Under the pieces are notes generated by a model that saw only the letters and a list, made by a program, of their open reading frames with translations, did not search any database and was not told the origin of the DNA. Below are positions 58,902 to 64,000 of a stretch of 64,000 nt of DNA, piece by piece (position 1 is the first letter of the stretch; each line of letters opens with the position of its first letter). A program made the position numbers and the translations under genes. This stretch comes from Acarospora socialis (taxonomy: Eukaryota > Ascomycota > Lecanoromycetes > Acarosporales > Acarosporaceae): assembly GCA_025617375.2 (NCBI GenBank), contig JAMYGW020000001.1, positions 2,046,001-2,110,000 on the forward strand, read 5' to 3'.

Positions 58902-59487
58902 CCCCTCTATATAGCAACTTCAAAATCCTGATGCCACAGTGCTAGCCCCGTTTTGAACATGACTCCCAGCATCTCATTCAACACGCAAACCAATCCGCAT
59001 TAAGGTACATATCCCGAAATGTTAACAAGCCTGACTGTCCCTGACTGTGAAATTTTCGCCTAGCAACAATGAATAACTCTCTCACATCTACTCAGTCGGT
59101 ACAAAACTGGCCCAACACTATTAACCGAAAGGCAGAGTACTAGGCAACATTCGTCAGAACGGTGAATGGATATGAGTTTATCGTTTTGGGCGAAGCGTTT
59201 GCGTAGCAGTGAGGGATATATAAGTCTCATAGAGAGCGCTCATCTTTTGTGATTTCTGACTTGTCGTATCATATCATATCTGAAGTTTTGAACATCAGAA
59301 GACGTCGTTCGACCTTGTGTTGCACTGCATTGGTCTGCGTTGTGAGACTGCATTGTACTGCGCTGTATTGAATTTAGTTTAGACGGAGAAGATTAAGAGA
59401 AGAAGGATTGAGCATTGCTGCTTCCAAGCTGTGTTGTTTATCAAGAGCCACCGAGAAAGAAAACAGCGAGAGGGAGAGTCTGCGGTG
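58902..59487. other. upstream region of the 2EXR gene
   Basis: No gene seen. ATATAAG near 59217-59222 may be a TATA element for the downstream gene; this is weak. Confidence 0.4.
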
Positions 59488-60345
59488 ATGGCATCCTCTG
59501 TTGTTAAAAAGCAAGCGCTTGGATTCATGGACCTGCCCGGCGAAGTGCGGAACATGATCTATCCACATCTCCTGAGTTCACCCCTCGAGAATCGTTCGAG
59601 TGTCGCTGCTCCACCTTCTACATCGTCCTCCTCCGCGACGTCCTTGCCTTCTGTTCCCAACAGCGTGCAAAGCAACACAGAGACCAACGGCAACAACGCA
59701 GTCACAGCCTCGAGCGACGAGGTTAAAGAAGGGCGGCCGATTACTTCTGAAAAGCTCAAGACGAAGAAGACCAAACCTCATCCCTTTTACCCAGCGATCC
59801 TAGCGACGAACCGGTGCATAAATGCAGAAGCGACACTCTTCCTCTATACCCTCAACGCCTTCACCGTTACTGTCACCTCTTCCAGCCTCCAGATAAGACA
59901 CTCGCCCCCACTCCTCTCGTCGACGACCCGCCACTTGCACCACACACGTTCCTGGACCGTCGTCATCGACCTTGTCGCCTCCGCCCCCGAGAGCTGGGCA
60001 CACCCAGAGCGGGACTACCGGGAAACCATCTGCGAAGGGCGCGACCTCGTGGATGAAATCAAGGCGAAGATCAGGAAAGTGTGTCGGGCGCTTGAACTTC
60101 TCAGAGAGCTGGAGACAGTGCGCATCGAGATAGTCAGCGACTATAGCTGGCAGCTTAGGTCGCGGTTGGCTGGATTGGGGCTCGTGAGACTTCTGGAAGA
60201 GTTTAAGAACGTGAGGGCCAAGGAAGTCGAGATTGAGGGTGCACGTGCTCTGGTGCGGGAGAAGAGCATCTCGCATGTGAGAAAGGCGATGTTAGGGATA
60301 GTGGACCCGTCTCAAGTGGAAGTATTTAGAAACTTCTGGGCCTGA
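59488..60345 (+). CDS. 2EXR/F-box-like domain protein
   Basis: Single exon, 285 residues. Near the N-terminus GFMDLPGEVRNMIYPHLLSS matches the fungal 2EXR/F-box-like motif (LPxExRxxIY), expanded as a large lineage-specific family in Pezizomycotina. A Ser/Thr/Asn-rich low-complexity insert follows (about residues 30-95), then HPFYPAILATNRCINAEATLFLYTLNAF, which is the typical second conserved block. The C-terminal helical region has RALELLRELETVRIEIVSDYSW. The ATG at 59488 is the first in frame. Partner and function are unknown; some family members may link to SCF ligases, but binding to Skp1 is not shown for this type. Confidence 0.82.
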   Translation: MASSVVKKQALGFMDLPGEVRNMIYPHLLSSPLENRSSVAAPPSTSSSSATSLPSVPNSVQSNTETNGNNAVTASSDEVKEGRPITSEKLKTKKTKPHPFYPAILATNRCINAEATLFLYTLNAFTVTVTSSSLQIRHSPPLLSSTTRHLHHTRSWTVVIDLVASAPESWAHPERDYRETICEGRDLVDEIKAKIRKVCRALELLRELETVRIEIVSDYSWQLRSRLAGLGLVRLLEEFKNVRAKEVEIEGARALVREKSISHVRKAMLGIVDPSQVEVFRNFWA

Positions 60346-61614
60346 TGGCGTTATGTGTAAAGGTGCTGGAACTGATTGTCAAGCAGGAGACCGCGGTTGC
60401 TGGCCGCAGAATGGGAGTTGTTTCCTTGATGCGGAGTGGAGAGGGTTTGAGCCTAGATTGGATTATAGATAGGCTAGAGTAGCATGCTGGAGTGGTTCGA
60501 TAGATTAAGTTAGCCCTGATAACTCAGAATGCCAGGCCCTATGGAAAGCCGTATAGTGCATAATCGTAACTAATAGTTATGTGCTGGCGTTTCTCTGTAG
60601 CACAGCTATATCTGGATGAACTTGCGAGCTTGAAGTGGCTCACGATCATCGATCGAGATGTTGCAACTGACGCTACCAGAAATAAACACAAACCCATATC
60701 TTAGGGCTCGAACATTCCGCAACTGGGTTCGGCCCTCATCCGCTTCAGACGGCATGTGAAAGCCATCTTCGCAGGATCTGACGGTGTAGGAGCAGGAGGA
60801 TCGTATCGAGGTTCTCCAAGAGACGCCTGACGCGGAGCAGCACTCAATCATACTAGGGCATGGGCTATTCAGCAGACCAGAAGCACGAGCGAATGTGGTA
60901 AGAGAGGATAAGAAACAAGACCATACACTTTGTAACTGAACTCAAGGATCTGAAGTTCGAGGTGCCTCCGGAACTATTAATCTAGCACCATCTATACGGC
61001 TCGGCGGGACCTTCAGATCGGTGTCGACTGACTCGAACGTATCTACGCGTTCCATGTTAGGAAGATTGTCTTGAAGTTCCCTAGCCTTGATCGCTGGCGA
61101 TTGGTAGACTTGGCGTTGGCTGCGTCCAATGCAGCGAAGCCGTCCCGGTTTGCGGAGAGATCAGAGGCCTTCATATAAGCTCCAAAAGACGCTATACCAC
61201 ACCCTCATCGGAGATTGGAGGTGATAGACAAGCCAACGGTGTCTCTGGGCAGCAGAGACTAGATGTTGCTGGACGTCGGGCTCGCAAGGGTGATGTTGTA
61301 GCAGGCCGGGGGTTGGGGAAAAGGTACTGTAGGTAGTATTCTGCGGAACGGAGCTGGCTCTGCTTTGCAAGACGGGACTCTTCCGTTAATGAAGAACTTA
61401 CTCGAGTACATGGGACTGTTGGCCACCTACGTAATGTAAAGGGGCTGGGATTAATCGTTCCCTCAATGAAAGGGAGTCCATGACCGCTACTGCTCAAAGC
61501 TATAGCGGGGACCAAAAGCATCGTTCAAGATTCCATTGTAATGAAAGGCTACATGTTGTGATAAAACTTTCCGCTCGAACTTTCATAAGATAACGTCAAC
61601 ACTATATAACCACA
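60346..61614. other. spacer with broken coding-like fragments (minus strand)
   Basis: No intact gene. On the minus strand, between about 61481 and 60942, several coding-like pieces follow one another in shifting frames: MDSLSLR... ending at a GTAAGT donor, a piece with HRWLVYHLQSPM, then DLSANRDGFAALDAANAKS, then RELQDNLPNMERVDTFESVD. A further piece at 60851-60606 has RNVRALRYGFVFISG. I could not join them into one frame with convincing introns. They may be a degraded gene or a 3' continuation of the STAND-like gene upstream. Confidence 0.3.
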
Positions 61615-63967
61615 TCACGGCGGCCGAGAACGTTTCTGGACTTCTCTGGGAGAGAGCTTTCGCTGATCCCAAGCTTGATGAACCATGACCCGGTCCAGCG
61701 CGCCCTCCTCTACATGATCACTATCCCATTCTCCGCGCGCCGTGTCCAGGACTACCACGGTCTTTACCGCGCACGACTCGTTCCCCACCAAGTCCACGAG
61801 CGCGGCCATCACGTAGTGCAGCTTCCAGCTGCAAAGGTCTACTCTGTCCAAGACCACAAAAATCGTTCCCAGATCTTTCATCTCAAGAAGCACTTCGCGC
61901 AGTAGCTGAAAACTAAGGTCTACGGCAGCTCTCTCGTTTGCCGGATTTAACCATGCCTCGCTCAGCAGCATCGATCGGAACTGCTGATCTTTGCGCCTAA
62001 GAATGTCGGGCTTCCACTCCAAGATCTGATATGTAATTGTCGACATGATATCTCTCCCAGTATGTCCTTCAGCTTGAACGCCCGGGTAGCGAGAGTAGTG
62101 TGCTACTAATCTGCCATCGTTACGCAGTTCTTCGGCAATGTGGGTGGTGGCTGGAGAGAGCCAGGAGTGAGTGTAGCCGCGACTGGTGCGTGCATCAGGG
62201 ACGGTTCGGCCACTGAGGACTAACAGACAGGATCCGACCGCGTCCCGCCATTTGTTGTAGGCTTCTGATGTGTGCAGTAACGTCTGACTCATCTGAGTAT
62301 ATTCGACTTTCAGACTTCGTTGGTTGGTAGACGTCGTTGGGAAAGCTTTAGATAAATACTGCTTGCATGGTTCGAGCTCCATTTCGGGGCACGGGTATTC
62401 AATCTAAGAGAGTCAGACCCGGCAGCCTTCAATTTCGTGCGAAGGGAAAAGGCAATGATTAGAGAGAAGTCTTCTTACTTTCAAAGTCTCCTTCAACCTC
62501 TCCAATCTTTGCTTGTCTTCGTCTCGATTCTTCACTATTGGAAGATTGTGCATGTTAGCTGGTGCAGACCTTCCAAGCGGAAAGCCGTGGGAGTACATAC
62601 GTTCGACTTCTTGCCTAAACTTTTCATACTCGCTCTTGAGGTGCTCAAGGTCTCTAACTAGGACTCCATTCACTCGTTTCAAATCTTTGATTCGATCATT
62701 GGACTCTTCCACCGTGTTTTGGATTTTTTGACTCCGTCTATGAAGCTGAAGCATGGCCTCCGCGTTGATTTCAGCAAGCTTTCCGTGAACAGTGGCCACG
62801 GTCCGGTCGATCCCCATGGATGGTGGCTTGCCAATTCCCATCCACAGCCTAGCTGTGACAACCGTTGATTAACACAACTAAAATTTTCATGAATCTATAA
62901 CACAAAGGAGCCTAGCTACGCTGCGAGAACGAGACAGCGGCCTTAGTGGATTGATGAGTAAACGTCTGGACCTTGAAGAGTGGCCCAGAGATTGTAAGTG
63001 CCGTACTTCATCATGAGAATGGCCAAGAGAATGATAATGTTCGACATGCTGAGGGACATAGAGCGATGGATTCTTACTTGAGAACCGGGTAAAGTAGATT
63101 GACGCGTCTCTCGCGAAATTGATAACCTGCTTATAGACTTCAGTCACCAACATCTTGATCGTTGTCGTAGGATATATCGTAACCCAGTTGTCCAGCTGCG
63201 GAAAGGACTTCCGCAGTTCGAACAGAAGATTTCCAATCTTTGAGTCATTGCCACTCTTGTTGACCACAACCTAGAACTTTCAGTATCCCTGGGTCACTTC
63301 ATGGGCTTGCGGATCCCGTACGATAAACAGTATGGACAGAGTCTCATATGCCACAGTTCCATATATTTGCCCGGCTCCTTTAAGCAATTCGACGATGCCC
63401 GAGTAAGCCTTTAAGAAGTCGGCGAAACTCGTCACGAAGTTCTGGGCCAAGCGCCCATTTTTCTTTCCGCCAGTCAATCGATCGTTTTGATATCCTGTGA
63501 TATCATCCCCCGCATTGGTTAGGGTACCGAGTGCCTGCTTCTTCCAGGATTCATGGTCTTCTTCATGACTCTCGATCTGCTGTTCCAGCTCCGCCTTTGT
63601 GGTCGCGGCACGCTTGCTTTTTAAAAGCCTTCGAAGGTTCTGCCTAGATTGATCGCGTTCTTGGATAGCTTGATTTGCAGGTTGTAATGTTTGACTACCG
63701 ATTTGATTAGTGAGTATGAAGCTCTGCGTGTGATGTTTGTGAATTATCTGTCCTGACTAGAATATTATGACGTTGGTGTTGATGGCTAAGCTGTGTGTAG
63801 CATTTACCGCAACACCATATATACCTGGAGCAAACATCCTTGAACTGTGCAACTTCGCTAATGTTCGCCATTGACAAAATGAGATGTTGGAACCTACTCA
63901 TTGCCGCTGTCAGTGCCCACCTTCGGGAACCATCGAACTGTTCCATCCACTGGGACTTGAGTCGCAT
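61615..63967 (-). CDS. STAND-like protein with DUF7708-type N-terminus, degenerate NTPase
   Basis: At least five exons from the ATG at 63967. Exon 1 has SRRWALTAAMSRFQHLILSM. The next block is a coiled coil (about 63500-63690; QAIQERDQSRQNLRRLL, AELEQQIESHEEDHESW). Then comes the fungal DUF7708-like region: SFADFLKAYSGIVELLKGAGQIYGTVAYETLSILFIV, with NWVTIYPTTTIKMLVTEVYKQVINFARDASIYFTRF. A second helical linker follows (LKRVNGVLVRDLEHLKSEYEKF). The last exon is where fungal NACHT-type proteins carry the P-loop. It has a possible NTPase-like segment ending in IFVVLDRVDLC (Walker B-like) but no GxxxxGKS/T. Such proteins act in fungal non-self recognition. No repeat domain is present before the stop. 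Exon borders are approximate. Confidence 0.65.
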
Positions 63968-64000
63968 CTTGTGTCGCTAGACTGGGTGACGATGAGTCCA

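Overview
The window comes from a filamentous ascomycete (Pezizomycotina, plausibly a Dothideomycete, though no marker here fixes the class). The signs are short spliceosomal introns of about 45-66 nt with GTRNGT donors and CTAAC-like branch points, a Zn2Cys6 regulator, a non-reducing polyketide synthase with SAT and PT domains, a 2EXR F-box-like protein and a fungal STAND-type protein. Genes lie on both strands; I rebuilt exons by reading-frame continuity and family motifs.

Region 1 (about 0.7-24.8 kb) looks like a secondary-metabolite cluster. It holds a cytochrome P450 (-), a broken SnoaL-like gene (-), a secreted FAD-dependent amine-oxidase-like enzyme (+), a maleylacetate-reductase-like iron alcohol dehydrogenase (+), an O-methyltransferase (-), a Zn2Cys6 activator (+), a salicylate-hydroxylase-like FAD monooxygenase (+), an EthD-family protein (-) and a 2172-residue NR-PKS (SAT-KS-MAT-PT-ACP-ACP-TE, +). 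A CGG-N3-CCG palindrome, the half-site arrangement bound by many Zn2Cys6 dimers, lies in the promoter regions of these genes, and the identical 9-mer CGGGTTCCG occurs in three of them. NR-PKS + TE + EthD + OMT + FMO resembles naphtho-gamma-pyrone/aurofusarin-type logic; this is inference. Two terminal-inverted-repeat MITE-like elements sit between the regulator and the monooxygenase.

Region 2 (24.8-32 kb) is a looser metabolic stretch: an amino acid permease with an 8-nt micro-exon, a doubtful small secreted protein, and a DUF1989 urea-carboxylase-associated protein.

Region 3 (32-58 kb) is a dense housekeeping block: mitochondrial DNA polymerase gamma (MIP1), an SLX8-like RING protein, a CofD/YvcK-like protein, TEL1/ATM kinase, nucleoporin NUP192 and cullin-4.

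Region 4 (58-64 kb) holds an interrupted tRNA-Asp, a third MITE-like element sharing an internal block with the first, a 2EXR-domain protein, a stretch of broken coding-like sequence, and a STAND-like protein with a DUF7708-type N-terminus and no recognisable Walker A motif.
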